From assembly GCF_004402495.1 (NCBI RefSeq), contig NZ_SOFH01000018.1, positions 1-64,000 of the forward strand: DNA of 64,000 nucleotides, in the 5' to 3' direction. The position numbers and the translations under genes were made by a program. This document shows positions 16,756 through 26,359 of the stretch, one piece after another (the stretch's first letter is position 1; the number at the start of each line of letters is the position of its first letter). The notes under the pieces were generated by a model. It was given only the letters and a program-made list of their open reading frames with translations, ran no database searches and was not told the DNA's origin. This DNA comes from Cryobacterium sp. HLT2-28 (lineage in GTDB: Bacteria > Actinomycetota > Actinomycetes > Actinomycetales > Microbacteriaceae).

Positions 16756-17871
16756 TCAGGGCTGTTCGGCGGGCGGCGGATCCATCGGCGGCAGCACGAT
16801 CGTCCCGGTGTGCGTCGACTCGTGCTTGCGGAACAGCCAGCGTGCCCGCGGCTCGATGATCGGCCGGAAGAGCCGCTTCACGATCGGGAGGGACAGCAGC
16901 ACGCTGATCCCCACGCTGAGCAGCAGCAGCGCCGGCAGCACCCAGGCCGGCTGCGCGCCGCCGAGCACCCCCGATTCACGCAGCGGGAAGAGCAGGAAGC
17001 TGTGCAGCAGGTAGATGTACATCGTCGCCGACCCCAGCGCGGTGAACCAGGTGGTGCTGCGCGGCACGAGCAGGAGGAACGCCATGATCAGGGCGAAGGC
17101 GAGGAGCATCAGGCCCAGGCGGATGCCGCCGGCCCAGAGCTGGTCGTAGCCGAACGTCGGGTAGGCCTCGCTGTAGAGCAGGAACTGGCGGATCTGCAGG
17201 GTGCGGAGGGCGTCGATGTTCAGGGCGATCACGCCCAGCAACGCCGAGAACAAGGTCAGGGCGGCGACCCGCCAGCGCCACACCTCGCCGACGCCGAGCT
17301 CGAGCCAGCGGGCGGTGAGCTTCCACTGGCGCAGCTTCCAGCCGAAGACGAAGAAGGGCAGCAGGCCCAGGGTGCGGGAGAGGGCGAAGGTGCCGTCGAT
17401 CGAGGTGATGTAGCCGGCCCCGATCGAGATCAGGATGCCGACCAGCAGCGGATAGCGCAGCAGCACCATGAACGGCAGCATGAGGCGCCAGACCAGCAGG
17501 GCGATCAGGAACCACAGCGTCCACGAGGCGCTGGAGTAGTCAAGGTTGAACTCGCCGCCCAGCAGCCACCGCACGAGAGTCCAGATCGTCTCGAACACCA
17601 CGTACGGGAAGACCACGTCGGTGATCAGCCGGTGCAGCTGCCGCGTGCCCGGGGGACCCGAGCGGGCGAAGTACCCGCTGACGGCGACGAAGAGCGGCAC
17701 GTGGAAGGCGTAGATGAACAGGTACGCCTCGTAGGCGACGTCCGACCCGTGGATGAGTTTGAGGATCGCGTGCCCCATCACCATGAGGGTGATGGCGATC
17801 CAGCGGGCGTTGTCCCAGAGGGGAACCCGCCGCTTCTTGACATGGGGCCTGCCGGCGACTCGTGCACTCAT
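16756..17871 (-). CDS. Acyltransferase-3 family membrane protein
   Basis: 371 aa. Integral membrane acyltransferase (OafA/NodX-like fold) with about ten hydrophobic segments. Family features: RVPLWDNARWIAITLMVMGHAI near the N-terminus, with the catalytic-type His in MGH, and FHVPLFVAVSGYFAR. Such enzymes acetylate or succinylate cell-surface sugars or lipids; the target is unknown. I chose ATG 17871 because GGGAGA lies about 9 nt upstream; the ATG at 17880 would sit directly on it. Divergent from the following SDR gene with only about 30 bp between. Confidence 0.85.
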   Translation of the reverse strand: MSARVAGRPHVKKRRVPLWDNARWIAITLMVMGHAILKLIHGSDVAYEAYLFIYAFHVPLFVAVSGYFARSGPPGTRQLHRLITDVVFPYVVFETIWTLVRWLLGGEFNLDYSSASWTLWFLIALLVWRLMLPFMVLLRYPLLVGILISIGAGYITSIDGTFALSRTLGLLPFFVFGWKLRQWKLTARWLELGVGEVWRWRVAALTLFSALLGVIALNIDALRTLQIRQFLLYSEAYPTFGYDQLWAGGIRLGLMLLAFALIMAFLLLVPRSTTWFTALGSATMYIYLLHSFLLFPLRESGVLGGAQPAWVLPALLLLSVGISVLLSLPIVKRLFRPIIEPRARWLFRKHESTHTGTIVLPPMDPPPAEQP

Positions 17872-17900
17872 CAGAGCCATTCTCCCAGCAGAATGGAGCA

Positions 17901-18680
17901 ATGGGTACAAGAAGAGTTGTCGTGACCGGTGCCAGCTCGGGAATCGGGGCCGCCACGGTGCGCCTGTTCCGTGAACGAGGCTGGGATGTCGTCGGTGTCG
18001 CCCGCCGGGCCGACCGCCTCGCCGTGCTCGCCGCGGAGACCGGGGCGGCGGTGTTCACGGCCGACCTGACGAGCCAGGCGGACGTCGACGCCCTGCGCGA
18101 CTTCCTCGCGGCATCCGGGCCGGTGCACGCGCTCGTCAACAACGCGGGCGGCGCGCTCGGGCTGGACAGCGTCGAGAACTCGTCGATCGACGACTGGGCC
18201 TGGATGTTCGAGATCAACGTGCTCGCGGTCAAACGGGTCACGAGCGCGCTGTTGCCGCTGCTCCGGGACGCGATCCGCGCGGATGCCGGTTCGGCCGACA
18301 TCGTCACGGTCACCTCGATCGCCGGGCACGTCGCCTACCTCGGCGGGGGCGGCTACAACGCGGCGAAATTCGCCGCGCACGCGCTGATGGAGGTGCTGCG
18401 ACTCGAACTCAACGGCGAACCGATCAGGGTGATCGAGGTTGCCCCCGGGATGGTCAAGACCGACGAATTCGGCCTCGTGCGGTTCGGCGGCGACGTCGAG
18501 AAGGCGGCTGCGGCGTATGCCGGGGTTCCGAATCCGCTCGTCGCGGAGGACATCGCGGAGACGATCGTGTCGAGCGTCGAACGCCCGGCCCACGTGAACC
18601 TGGACCTGATCACGATCAAGCCGGTCGCCCAGGCTGCGCCGACCCGGGTCGCTCGGGGGCCGCTCCTGCCGAAGGGCTGA
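17901..18680 (+). CDS. SDR-family oxidoreductase
   Basis: 259 aa classical short-chain dehydrogenase. Seen: NAD(P)-binding VVVTGASSGIGAATV, NNAGGALG, and the active site with Ser in VTSIAG and the YNAAK motif (Tyr/Lys). The cofactor-binding VARRADRL after the second strand favours NADPH. The start ATG 17901 has GGAG close upstream and begins right at the conserved fold. Substrate unknown. It converges with the alcohol dehydrogenase gene. Confidence 0.9.
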   Translation: MGTRRVVVTGASSGIGAATVRLFRERGWDVVGVARRADRLAVLAAETGAAVFTADLTSQADVDALRDFLAASGPVHALVNNAGGALGLDSVENSSIDDWAWMFEINVLAVKRVTSALLPLLRDAIRADAGSADIVTVTSIAGHVAYLGGGGYNAAKFAAHALMEVLRLELNGEPIRVIEVAPGMVKTDEFGLVRFGGDVEKAAAAYAGVPNPLVAEDIAETIVSSVERPAHVNLDLITIKPVAQAAPTRVARGPLLPKG

Positions 18681-18728
18681 GTCCTCCGGAAGGGGGCCGG
18701 CCGCCGGTGCGCGTCTACCGGTGTGCGA

Positions 18729-19784
18729 CTACGGGTGGACGATGATCTTCACCGCGGTGTCGTTGTGGTTGACGAGGGTGTCGAAGCCCTGCGAAATCAG
18801 GTCGTCCAGGGCGATCCGGCCCGTGATGAACGGCTTCAGGTCGATCGTGCCCGACTGCACCAGGGCAACGGTCTCCTCGTGGTCGCGCACGTAGGCGATG
18901 GTGCCGCGCAGGTCGATCTCCTTCAGGACGATCTTCTGCATGTCCACGGTGGCGGGGTGGCCCCAGATCGAGACGTTGACGAGCACTCCGGCCGGGCGCA
19001 GGGCGTCGAGCATGGCGTCGAGAACGGCGTTGACGCCCGCACACTCGAACGCCACATCGGTGCCGATGCCGCTGGTGATCTCCAGCACGCGAGCCTTGAG
19101 GTCCTCGACGGTCGGGTCGATCACGTAGTCGGCGACGCCGCTCGAGAGCGCCTTCGCCTTGCGGGCGGCACTGAGCTCGGAGATGATCGTGGTCACGCCG
19201 ATGCCCTTGAGGATGGCGGCCGTCAGCAGGCCGATCGGCCCGGCGCCGCCGACGATGGCGACGTCTCCGGCCTTCGCGCCGCTGCGGATCACGGCGTGGT
19301 GGGCGACCGAGAGAGGCTCGATCAGGGCGGCCTCGTCCAGTGGGATGTCGCCGATCGGGTGCACCCAGCGCTGGTCGACGACGACCTTCTCGCTCAGGCC
19401 GCCGCCGCCGCCGGCGAGGCCGATGAAGCCCATCTTCTCGCACAGGTGGTAGTTGCCGGCCGTGCAGGGGGGACATTCGTCGCAGACGAAGTACGGCTCC
19501 ACGACGACGTTGTCGCCGACGGCGAGTCCCGTGACACCCTCGCCGACCTCTTCGATGGTGCCGGAGAACTCGTGGCCCATGGTGACCGGGAGGGATTCGT
19601 GCGAGAGCGGATGCGGGTGGCCCGGGGCGGAGATGAAGATCGGGCCTTCGAGGTACTCGTGCAGGTCGGTGCCGCAGATGCCGCACCAGGCGACGGCGAT
19701 CTTCACCGTCCCGCTGCGGGTCGACGGTTCCTCGATGTTCTCGATTCGGACGTCTTCCCGGCCGTAGAAGCGCGCAGCTTTCAT
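18729..19784 (-). CDS. Zinc-dependent alcohol dehydrogenase, 2,3-butanediol dehydrogenase-like
   Basis: 351 aa MDR-superfamily enzyme. Seen: catalytic zinc site Cys in WCGICGTDLHEY and His-Glu in TMGHEFSG, the four-Cys structural zinc lobe CDECPPCTAGNYHLC, and the Rossmann motif VGGAGPIGLL. The HPHPLSHESLPVTMGHE region and overall pattern match (R,R)-butanediol dehydrogenases and related polyol dehydrogenases. Start ATG 19784 has GGAG about 9 nt upstream. Monocistronic; the upstream spacer also holds the prpE terminator. Confidence 0.88.
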   Translation of the reverse strand: MKAARFYGREDVRIENIEEPSTRSGTVKIAVAWCGICGTDLHEYLEGPIFISAPGHPHPLSHESLPVTMGHEFSGTIEEVGEGVTGLAVGDNVVVEPYFVCDECPPCTAGNYHLCEKMGFIGLAGGGGGLSEKVVVDQRWVHPIGDIPLDEAALIEPLSVAHHAVIRSGAKAGDVAIVGGAGPIGLLTAAILKGIGVTTIISELSAARKAKALSSGVADYVIDPTVEDLKARVLEITSGIGTDVAFECAGVNAVLDAMLDALRPAGVLVNVSIWGHPATVDMQKIVLKEIDLRGTIAYVRDHEETVALVQSGTIDLKPFITGRIALDDLISQGFDTLVNHNDTAVKIIVHP

Positions 19785-19859
19785 GGGGATCTTCTCCAGT
19801 GTTCATCGTGGGCTCGGCGCAGGCGAATGACCTGGCCCTCTAACCCGAGGACGACAGTA

Positions 19860-19890
19860 CTCCCCCCGACTGGGGGTCAGTCGAGGGGAG
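19860..19890 (-). terminator. Likely prpE terminator hairpin
   Basis: CTCCCCCCGAC-N9-GTCGAGGGGAG is an inverted repeat matching at 10 of 11 positions, in the 206-bp spacer downstream of prpE and upstream of the alcohol dehydrogenase. The rest of the spacer shows nothing recognisable. Confidence 0.5.
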
Positions 19891-19990
19891 CAGCGGTGCG
19901 GGTGGGGCGGGGCGACGAACCATCCGGGAGGGCGTCTTTCGTTGTTTCCTGCAGGGGGCTCCTTTGCTCCAATGAGGCTGGCGACGGATG

Positions 19991-21937
19991 CTACGGGGTG
20001 GCCTGGGGGGCGCCGGCCGCGCCGTGCACGGCCAGCTTGAGGGCGTCGAGGGTGGCCGGGTCCTCGATGGTGGGCGGCACCGTGTACGGCTCGCCGTCGA
20101 CGATCTGCCGGATGGTCTTGCGCAGGATCTTGCCCGAGCGGGTCTTCGGCAGCCGGTCGAGAATGGTCACGTCCCGGAACGCGGCTACCGGGCCGACATG
20201 CTCGCGCACGAGGGCGACGAGCTCCGTGGCGAGGGTGTCGTGGTCGATCGTCGCGCCGGCCTTCAGCGTGACGAAACCGGCGGCGCGCTGGCCCTTGAGC
20301 GGGTCGTGCACACCGAGCACCGCGCATTCGGCGACCGCCGGATGCAGGGTGAGCACCTCCTCGAGCGAGCCGGTGGAGAGCCGGTGGCCGGCCACGTTGA
20401 TCACATCATCGGTTCGGCCCATCACGTAGAGGTAGCCGTCGTCGTCGAAGTGGCCGGAGTCCCCGGTGGCGTAGAAACCGGGGAAGGCGGAGAGGTAGGC
20501 GCTGGCGAATCGTTCCTCGCTGCCCCAGATGCCGAGCAGGTTGCCCGGCGGCAGCGGCAGCCGGATGGCGATGTTGCCGTCCTTGCCGACCCGGCTGACC
20601 GGTCTGCCCTTCGAATCGAGGATGACGACGTCGTAACCGGGCACCGGGAAGGTGGCCGAACCCGGCTTCGTCTCCAGCTCGGCGATGCCGCGCGGGTTCG
20701 CGCAGATCGCCCAGCCGGTCTCGGTCTGCCACCAGTGGTCGACGACGGGACAGTGCAGGCCGTCGTTCGCCCAGTGGTACGTCTCCGGGTCGAGGCGCTC
20801 ACCGGCCAGGAACAGGCCGTGCAGGCTGGACACGTCGTACTTCTCGAGTTCGCGCAGCTCCGGGTCGACCCGGCGGATGGCGCGGATCGCGGTGGGCGCG
20901 GTGAACAGGACCTTCACCCTGTAGTCCTCGACCACGCGCCAGAACGCGCCGGCATCCGGGGTCCCGATCGGCTTGCCCTCGTAGATCACGGTGGTCGCCC
21001 CGACCAGCAGCGGGGCGTAGACGATATACGAGTGGCCGACCACCCAGCCCACGTCGGAGGCGGCCCAGAACACGTCGCCGGCCCCGGCCGCGTAGATGTT
21101 GCGCATCGACCAGGCCAGCGCGACGGCGTGGCCGCCGTTGTCGCGCACGATGCCCTTCGGGTTGCCCGTCGTCCCGGACGTGTAGAGGATGTACAGCGGG
21201 TCCTCGGAGCGGAGGGCCACCGGGTCGGCCGGCGTGGCCTTGGCCTCCTCGGTCGCCCAGTCCAGCCAGGCGACGCCGTCGGCGCCGGCGTAGTCGGCCG
21301 CACTGCCGGGGATCATCTCCCGGTCGCGCACGATCACCGTGCGCACCGAACCGGCGCTCTGGGCCAGGGCCCGCTGCACCAGGGGCAGGTATTCGACCGC
21401 GCGGCCGGGCTCCAGGCCCCCGGATGCCGTCACAATCACGGTCGGCCGGGCGTCGTCGATGCGCACGGCCAGCTCGCTCGCGGCGAAGCCGCCGAAGACG
21501 ACGGAGTGCACGGCGCCGATCCGCGCGCAGGCCAGCATCGCGACGATGGCCTCCGGGATCATCGGCAGGTAGACGATCACCCGGTCGCCCCGGCCGACGC
21601 CGTTCTCCCTGAGTACGCCGGCGAAGCGGGACACCCGGCCGAGGAGGTCGAGGTAGCTGATCCGGATCCGGGTGCCCGACATCGCGGAGTCGTAGATCAC
21701 GGCGGTCTGGGCGCCCCGCCCGGCGAGGACATGGCGGTCGAGGGCGTTATAGCTCGTGTTCAGCTCGCCGTCCGGGAACCAGCGCCAGGTTCCGGGGGAG
21801 CGCTCCTCGAGGGCGATCCGCGGCGGCGTGATCCAGTCGACGGCCTGCGCGGCCTCGAGCCAGAATTCGGCGCGGGTGTCGGCGTCGATGCTCCGCTGCC
21901 ACGTCTCGTGATAACCGACGGTTGAGTCGCGTGTCAT
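19991..21937 (-). CDS. prpE: Propionyl-CoA synthetase
   Basis: 648 aa ANL-superfamily acyl-CoA synthetase. It activates propionate to propionyl-CoA (acetate as a side substrate) and feeds the methylcitrate cycle encoded divergently. Seen: P-loop YTSGTTGNPKGIVRDNGGHA, WAASDVGWVVGHSYIVYAPLL, HWWQTETGW, YATGDSGHFDDDGYLYVMGR and the C-terminal catalytic lysine in RLPKTRSGKILR. These are PrpE-type rather than Acs-type variants. Start ATG 21937 with GGGGAGG 7 nt upstream; the in-frame ATG further up overlaps this ribosome site. A GntR-type operator lies 24 bp before the start. Confidence 0.93.
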   Translation of the reverse strand: MTRDSTVGYHETWQRSIDADTRAEFWLEAAQAVDWITPPRIALEERSPGTWRWFPDGELNTSYNALDRHVLAGRGAQTAVIYDSAMSGTRIRISYLDLLGRVSRFAGVLRENGVGRGDRVIVYLPMIPEAIVAMLACARIGAVHSVVFGGFAASELAVRIDDARPTVIVTASGGLEPGRAVEYLPLVQRALAQSAGSVRTVIVRDREMIPGSAADYAGADGVAWLDWATEEAKATPADPVALRSEDPLYILYTSGTTGNPKGIVRDNGGHAVALAWSMRNIYAAGAGDVFWAASDVGWVVGHSYIVYAPLLVGATTVIYEGKPIGTPDAGAFWRVVEDYRVKVLFTAPTAIRAIRRVDPELRELEKYDVSSLHGLFLAGERLDPETYHWANDGLHCPVVDHWWQTETGWAICANPRGIAELETKPGSATFPVPGYDVVILDSKGRPVSRVGKDGNIAIRLPLPPGNLLGIWGSEERFASAYLSAFPGFYATGDSGHFDDDGYLYVMGRTDDVINVAGHRLSTGSLEEVLTLHPAVAECAVLGVHDPLKGQRAAGFVTLKAGATIDHDTLATELVALVREHVGPVAAFRDVTILDRLPKTRSGKILRKTIRQIVDGEPYTVPPTIEDPATLDALKLAVHGAAGAPQATP

Positions 21938-21960
21938 TGTGAACCTCCCCATTGAAGCTC

Positions 21961-21974
21961 CTATGTATACATAG
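21961..21974. promoter_or_regulatory. GntR operator O1, perfect 14-bp palindrome
   Basis: CTATGTATACATAG is a perfect palindrome between prpE and gntR. Its core TGTATACA is shared with a second site 63 bp away. It probably overlaps the prpE promoter. Binding by the adjacent GntR protein is inferred. Confidence 0.75.
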
Positions 21975-22016
21975 AATGCTCGAAGTCTTGCATAGAACCC
22001 CCTCAAAGGGAATAAC

Positions 22017-22724
22017 ATGTGGTTTGTGTATACAGAAACCCCAACGTCGGGGACCACCGCACCAGTACGCGCCAGCGAGCGCGCCTACCGGCAGCTGCGG
22101 GGGGAGATCCTGGACGGGATCCTGCCCGCGGGCACCGGGCTGCTCGAGATCGAGCAATCGGCCCGGATCGGAGTGTCCCGCACGCCGTTGCGCGCCGCCA
22201 TCGCCCGGCTGATCGCCGACGGCCTCGTCGCCGGCCGGCCCGGTCGGGGCTTCATGGTCACCGAGATGTCGATGGACAGCATCCGCGAACTGTACGAGGT
22301 GCGCCGGGCCCTCGAGGAGCACGCCGCCCGGATCGCCGCCGACCGCCGCGACCCTGCCGTCTTCCTGGCGCTGCGGGACCAGTTCCTCGCCGCCCCCGAA
22401 CTGCTGGCCCAGGGCGAGACCGGCCTGCACCGCTACTACGACCTGATCGACGAGTTCGACGATGCCGTCGACGAGGCCGTCGACAACCCGTTCCTGGTCG
22501 GCGCGCTCGCCACCGTGCGCACCCACCTGGCCCGCATCCGCCGCCTGGCCAGGGGAAACCCGGCCCGGCTTCGCGCCGCGGCGGCCGAGCACCTGCTCAT
22601 CATCGACGCGATCATCGCCGGCGACACCTCGCTGGCGGCCCACGCCACCCACGTCCACCTCCAGCAGAGCCTCGCGAACGTCCTCGCGGCGATCCAGGGG
22701 CAGCCGACCGGCCCGGTCGCCTAA
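22017..22724 (+). CDS. GntR-family (FCD-type) regulator of propionate catabolism
   Basis: 235 aa. N-terminal winged helix (AYRQLRGEILDGILPAGTGLLE... ARIGVSRTPLRAAIARLIADGLV) followed by an all-helical FCD ligand-binding domain with the metal-binding type residues ELYEVRRALEEHAARIAA and His-rich helix HATHVHLQQSL. First gene before prpD-prpB-prpC and divergent from prpE, so it very probably controls both. The start is ATG 22017, or GTG 22026; either way the second operator sits inside the first codons, implying strong autoregulation. The effector is likely a methylcitrate-cycle intermediate (inference). Confidence 0.88.
   Translation: MWFVYTETPTSGTTAPVRASERAYRQLRGEILDGILPAGTGLLEIEQSARIGVSRTPLRAAIARLIADGLVAGRPGRGFMVTEMSMDSIRELYEVRRALEEHAARIAADRRDPAVFLALRDQFLAAPELLAQGETGLHRYYDLIDEFDDAVDEAVDNPFLVGALATVRTHLARIRRLARGNPARLRAAAAEHLLIIDAIIAGDTSLAAHATHVHLQQSLANVLAAIQGQPTGPVA
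22021..22040. promoter_or_regulatory. GntR operator O2, 20-bp near-perfect palindrome
   Basis: GGTTTGTGTATACAGAAACC matches its reverse complement at 18 of 20 positions. It shares TGTATACA with O1 and lies within codons 2-8 of the regulator. Centre-to-centre distance to O1 is 63 bp, six helical turns. Confidence 0.7.
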
Positions 22725-22739
22725 CCGAAAGGAACCACC

Positions 22740-24275
22740 GTGCAGCAGCACCACGTTCGTGTTCACCGCAGCGACGAGAACCTGGCCCGCACCGATCAGC
22801 TCGCCTGGAAGATCGCCGAATGCGCCGCCGACCCGGTGCCGGTCTCCGAGGAGGTGACCGAGATGATCATCAACCGGGTCATCGATAACGCCGCCGTCGC
22901 CGCAGCCTCCCTGACCCGGCGGCCCGTGGTCGCCGCCCGCTCGCAGGCGCTGGCCCATCCGCGGTCGTTCAACGGGGTGGGGTCGACCGTGTTCGGCGAA
23001 CAGCGCTCGCGCCGGGTGTCCCCGGAGTGGGCGGCCTGGGCGAACGGCGTGGCCGTGCGCGAACTGGACTACCACGACACGTTCCTCGCCGCCGAGTACT
23101 CGCACCCCGGTGACAACATCCCGCCGGTCGTCGCCGTGGCCCAGCACCTCGCCACCGCCCGCGGACTGACCGGGCGCGACCTCGTGCGCGGGATCGCGAC
23201 CGGCTACGAGGTGCAGATCGACCTGGTCAAGGCGATCAGCCTGCACGCCCACAAGATCGACCACGTCGCCCACCTCGGCCCGTCGGCCGCGGCCGGAATC
23301 GGCACGCTGCTCGGCCTCGACCCGGCGACGATCTTCCAGGCGGTCGGCCAGGCCCTGCACACGACGACCGCCACCAGGCAGTCCCGCAAGGGGGAGATCT
23401 CCAGCTGGAAGGCCTACGCGCCGGCCTTCGCCGGCAAGATGGCGGTCGAAGCCGTCGACCGCGCGATGCGGGGCGAAACCAGCCCGACGCCGATCTACGA
23501 GGGCGAGGACGGCGTGATCGCCTGGCTGCTCGACGGGCCGGATGCCGCGTATGAGGTGTCCCTGCCCGGTGCGGGCGAGGCGAAGCGGGCGATCCTGGAC
23601 AGCTATACCAAGGAGCACTCGGCCGAATACCAGGCCCAGGCCCTGATCGACCTGGCCCGCAAGCTCCACCGCGAGCACCCCGAACTGGCCGACCCGGCCA
23701 ATGTGGAATCCATCGTCATCCACACCAGCCACCACACCCACAACGTGATCGGCTCCGGGGCGAACGACCCCCAGAAATACGACCCGACCGCCAGCCGGGA
23801 GACCCTGGACCACTCGATCCCGTACATCTTCACGGTGGCCCTCCAGGACGGCAGCTGGCACCACGGGGATTCCTACCGGCCCGAGCGCGCCGGCCGCGCC
23901 GACACCGTCGCCCTCTGGAACCGGGTCACCACCACCGAAGACGCGGAATGGACCCGCCGGTACCACTCCCTCGACCCGGCCGAGAAGGCCTTCGGCGGCC
24001 GGGTCGAGATCCGGCTCACCGACGGCAGCCGCATCGTCGACGAGCTCGCGGTCGCCGACGCGCACCCGCTCGGCGCCCGGCCCTTCGGCCGCGCCGAGTA
24101 CGTCGACAAGTTCCGTGTGCTCGCCGCCGGCGTGCTGGAGGAAGGCGAGATCGTGCGCTTCCTCAGCGCCGCCGAACGGCTGCCGAGCCTGACCGCCGAC
24201 GAACTCGGCGAGCTCACCATCGTGGCCGCCAACGGCCTGCTCACCTCCCTCCCCACCCCGAACGGAATCTTCTGA
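22740..24275 (+). CDS. prpD: 2-methylcitrate dehydratase (MmgE/PrpD family)
   Basis: 511 aa. Dehydrates 2-methylcitrate in the methylcitrate cycle. Family features: [39 protein letters not shown] (active-site region), [51 protein letters not shown]. Start is GTG 22740 with AAAGGA 7 nt upstream, 15 bp after gntR. Its TGA overlaps the prpB ATG (TGATG), so the two are coupled. No prpF/acnD pair is present; this is the PrpD route. Confidence 0.95.
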   Translation: MQQHHVRVHRSDENLARTDQLAWKIAECAADPVPVSEEVTEMIINRVIDNAAVAAASLTRRPVVAARSQALAHPRSFNGVGSTVFGEQRSRRVSPEWAAWANGVAVRELDYHDTFLAAEYSHPGDNIPPVVAVAQHLATARGLTGRDLVRGIATGYEVQIDLVKAISLHAHKIDHVAHLGPSAAAGIGTLLGLDPATIFQAVGQALHTTTATRQSRKGEISSWKAYAPAFAGKMAVEAVDRAMRGETSPTPIYEGEDGVIAWLLDGPDAAYEVSLPGAGEAKRAILDSYTKEHSAEYQAQALIDLARKLHREHPELADPANVESIVIHTSHHTHNVIGSGANDPQKYDPTASRETLDHSIPYIFTVALQDGSWHHGDSYRPERAGRADTVALWNRVTTTEDAEWTRRYHSLDPAEKAFGGRVEIRLTDGSRIVDELAVADAHPLGARPFGRAEYVDKFRVLAAGVLEEGEIVRFLSAAERLPSLTADELGELTIVAANGLLTSLPTPNGIF

Positions 24276-25186
24276 TGCTCTACTCCGCCGTCACCCCCAC
24301 CCAGAAGCGCGCCGACTTCCGGGCGGCGCTCGCCTCCGACCGGCTGCTCCGTTTCCCCGGCGCGTTCAACCCGCTCTCGGCCCGGCTGATCGCGGCCAAG
24401 GGGTTCGAGGGCGTGTACATCTCCGGGGCGGTGCTGTCGGCCGACCTCGGCCTGCCCGACATCGGCCTGACCACCCTCACCGAGGTCGCCGGGCGCAGCC
24501 AGCAGATCAGCCGGATGACCGACCTTCCCACCATCGTCGACGCCGACACCGGCTTCGGCGAGCCGATGAACGTGGCGCGCACCATCCAGACCCTCGAAGA
24601 CGCGGGACTGGCCGGGATGCACATCGAGGACCAGGTGAACCCGAAGCGGTGCGGGCACCTCGACGGCAAGCAGGTCGTCGACGACGCAACGGCCGCCAAG
24701 CGCATCCGCGCGGCGGTCGACGCGCGTCGGGACCCGAACTTCCTGGTCATGGCGCGCACCGACATCCGTGCCGTCGACGGCCTGGCCGCCGCCGTCGACC
24801 GGGCGAAGAAGCTCGTCGACGCCGGCGCGGACGCGATCTTCCCCGAGGCGATGGCGTCGCTGGCCGAGTTCTCCGCGATCCGAGCCGCGGTCGACGTGCC
24901 GATCCTGGCGAACATGACCGAGTTCGGCAAAGGCGAACTGTTCACCGTGAAGCAGCTTGCCGACGTGGGGATGAACATGGTCATCTTCCCCGTCTCGCTC
25001 CTGCGCCTGGCCATGGGCGCGGCGGAGCGCGGTCTCGATACCATCGAGGCGGAGGGGTCGCTGACCTCGCTGCTGCCGCAGATGCAGCACCGGGCGGAAC
25101 TCTACGAACTGCTCGACTACCCGGCCTACAACCACTTCGACTCCGGGGTGTTCAACTTCACCCTCAACCCGAACCTTCCCTCGTAG
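24275..25186 (+). CDS. prpB: 2-methylisocitrate lyase
   Basis: 303 aa. Splits 2-methylisocitrate into pyruvate and succinate, the last step of the methylcitrate cycle. Isocitrate-lyase/PEP-mutase barrel: PGAFNPLSARLIAAKGFEGVYISG, metal-binding DADTGFGEP, catalytic Cys126 in VNPKRCGHLDGK, and ARTDIRAVDGL. Start ATG 24275 shares a base with the prpD stop. A longer upstream frame would overlap prpD and has no support. Confidence 0.95.
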   Translation: MLYSAVTPTQKRADFRAALASDRLLRFPGAFNPLSARLIAAKGFEGVYISGAVLSADLGLPDIGLTTLTEVAGRSQQISRMTDLPTIVDADTGFGEPMNVARTIQTLEDAGLAGMHIEDQVNPKRCGHLDGKQVVDDATAAKRIRAAVDARRDPNFLVMARTDIRAVDGLAAAVDRAKKLVDAGADAIFPEAMASLAEFSAIRAAVDVPILANMTEFGKGELFTVKQLADVGMNMVIFPVSLLRLAMGAAERGLDTIEAEGSLTSLLPQMQHRAELYELLDYPAYNHFDSGVFNFTLNPNLPS

Positions 25187-25203
25187 AAACGCAAAGGAGC
25201 GTC

Positions 25204-26334
25204 ATGACTCAGAACGAACCAACGGTTTTCAAGGGCCTCGCGGGGGTTGTCGTCGACAGGACCGCCGTGTCCAAGGTGAATCCGGACTCCAACTCACTGC
25301 TCTACCGCGGCTACCCCGTGCAGGAGCTGGCCGCACAGCGCAGCTTCGAGGAGGTTGCCTACCTGCTCTGGAACGGGGAACTGCCCACCGAGCACGAACT
25401 GGCCGACTTCGAGGAGCAGGAGCGGTCGCTGCGGCACCTGGCGCCCGCCGTGCGCCGGGTCATCGACGAACTGCCGGTGACCGCGCACCCGATGGACGTC
25501 GTGCGCACCGCGGTGAGCCTGATCGGCGCGGGCGACCCCCAGGTCGACGACTCGTCGCCGGAGGCCAACCGGGCGAAGGGGTTGCGCCTGTGGGCGCAGA
25601 TGCCGTCGATCGTCGCCTACGACCAGCGCCGCCGGCACGGACTGGACCTGATCGAGCCGCGCGACGACCTCGGCTATTCGGCGAACTTCCTGTTCATGGC
25701 GTTCGGCGAGGTGCCGGAGCTCATCGTCGTCGAGGCCTTCGACGTGTCGATGATCATGTACGCCGAGCACTCGTTCAACGCGTCCACGTTCACCGCCCGC
25801 GTGATCACCTCGACGATGTCCGACCTGCACTCCGCGATCACCGGCGCGATCGGCGCGCTCAAGGGCCCCTTGCACGGCGGCGCGAACGAGGCCGTCATGC
25901 ACATCTTCGACGAGATCGGTGCCGGCCCCGGCGCGGGGGAGCGGGCCGAGGCCTGGCTGAACCGAACCCTCGACGCCAAGCACAAGGTGATGGGCTTCGG
26001 GCACCGGGTCTACAAGCACGGCGACTCCCGGGTGCCGACCATGTACACGGCCCTGCTCACGCTGATCGAGCACTACGGCCGGCCCGACCTGCTCGAGCTC
26101 TACGGATCCCTCGCCGCGGCGATGGAGGCCCGCACGGGCATCCTGCCCAACCTCGACTACCCGTCGGGCCCGGCGTACCACCTGATGGGCTTCGACACCC
26201 TCACCTTCACGCCGATCTTCGTGGCGGCGAGGCTCACCGGCTGGACTGCCCACATCATCGAGCAGACCGCCGCGAACGCGCTCATCCGGCCCCTGTCGCT
26301 CTACAACGGCCATGAGGAGCGGCACCTTTCGTGA
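25204..26334 (+). CDS. prpC: 2-methylcitrate synthase
   Basis: 376 aa, type II citrate-synthase fold of the short bacterial PrpC class. Condenses propionyl-CoA with oxaloacetate. Seen: NSLLYRGYPVQELA, AEHSFNASTFTARV, the catalytic His in GPLHGGANEAVM, GFGHRVYKHGDSRV, and the catalytic Asp in LMGFDTLTFTPIF. Start ATG 25204 with AAAGGAG 4 nt upstream, 17 bp after prpB. Last gene of the gntR-prpDBC operon. It could also serve as a minor citrate synthase. Confidence 0.95.
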   Translation: MTQNEPTVFKGLAGVVVDRTAVSKVNPDSNSLLYRGYPVQELAAQRSFEEVAYLLWNGELPTEHELADFEEQERSLRHLAPAVRRVIDELPVTAHPMDVVRTAVSLIGAGDPQVDDSSPEANRAKGLRLWAQMPSIVAYDQRRRHGLDLIEPRDDLGYSANFLFMAFGEVPELIVVEAFDVSMIMYAEHSFNASTFTARVITSTMSDLHSAITGAIGALKGPLHGGANEAVMHIFDEIGAGPGAGERAEAWLNRTLDAKHKVMGFGHRVYKHGDSRVPTMYTALLTLIEHYGRPDLLELYGSLAAAMEARTGILPNLDYPSGPAYHLMGFDTLTFTPIFVAARLTGWTAHIIEQTAANALIRPLSLYNGHEERHLS

Positions 26335-26347
26335 CCTGCTCGTGACC

Positions 26348-26353
26348 TAGCAT
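26348..26353 (+). promoter_or_regulatory. -10 box (TAGCAT) for leaderless phosphoribosyltransferase gene
   Basis: TAGCAT is 6 nt before ATG 26360 and there is no Shine-Dalgarno, which suggests a separate leaderless promoter just after prpC. Confidence 0.4.
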
Positions 26354-26359
26354 TGGCAG

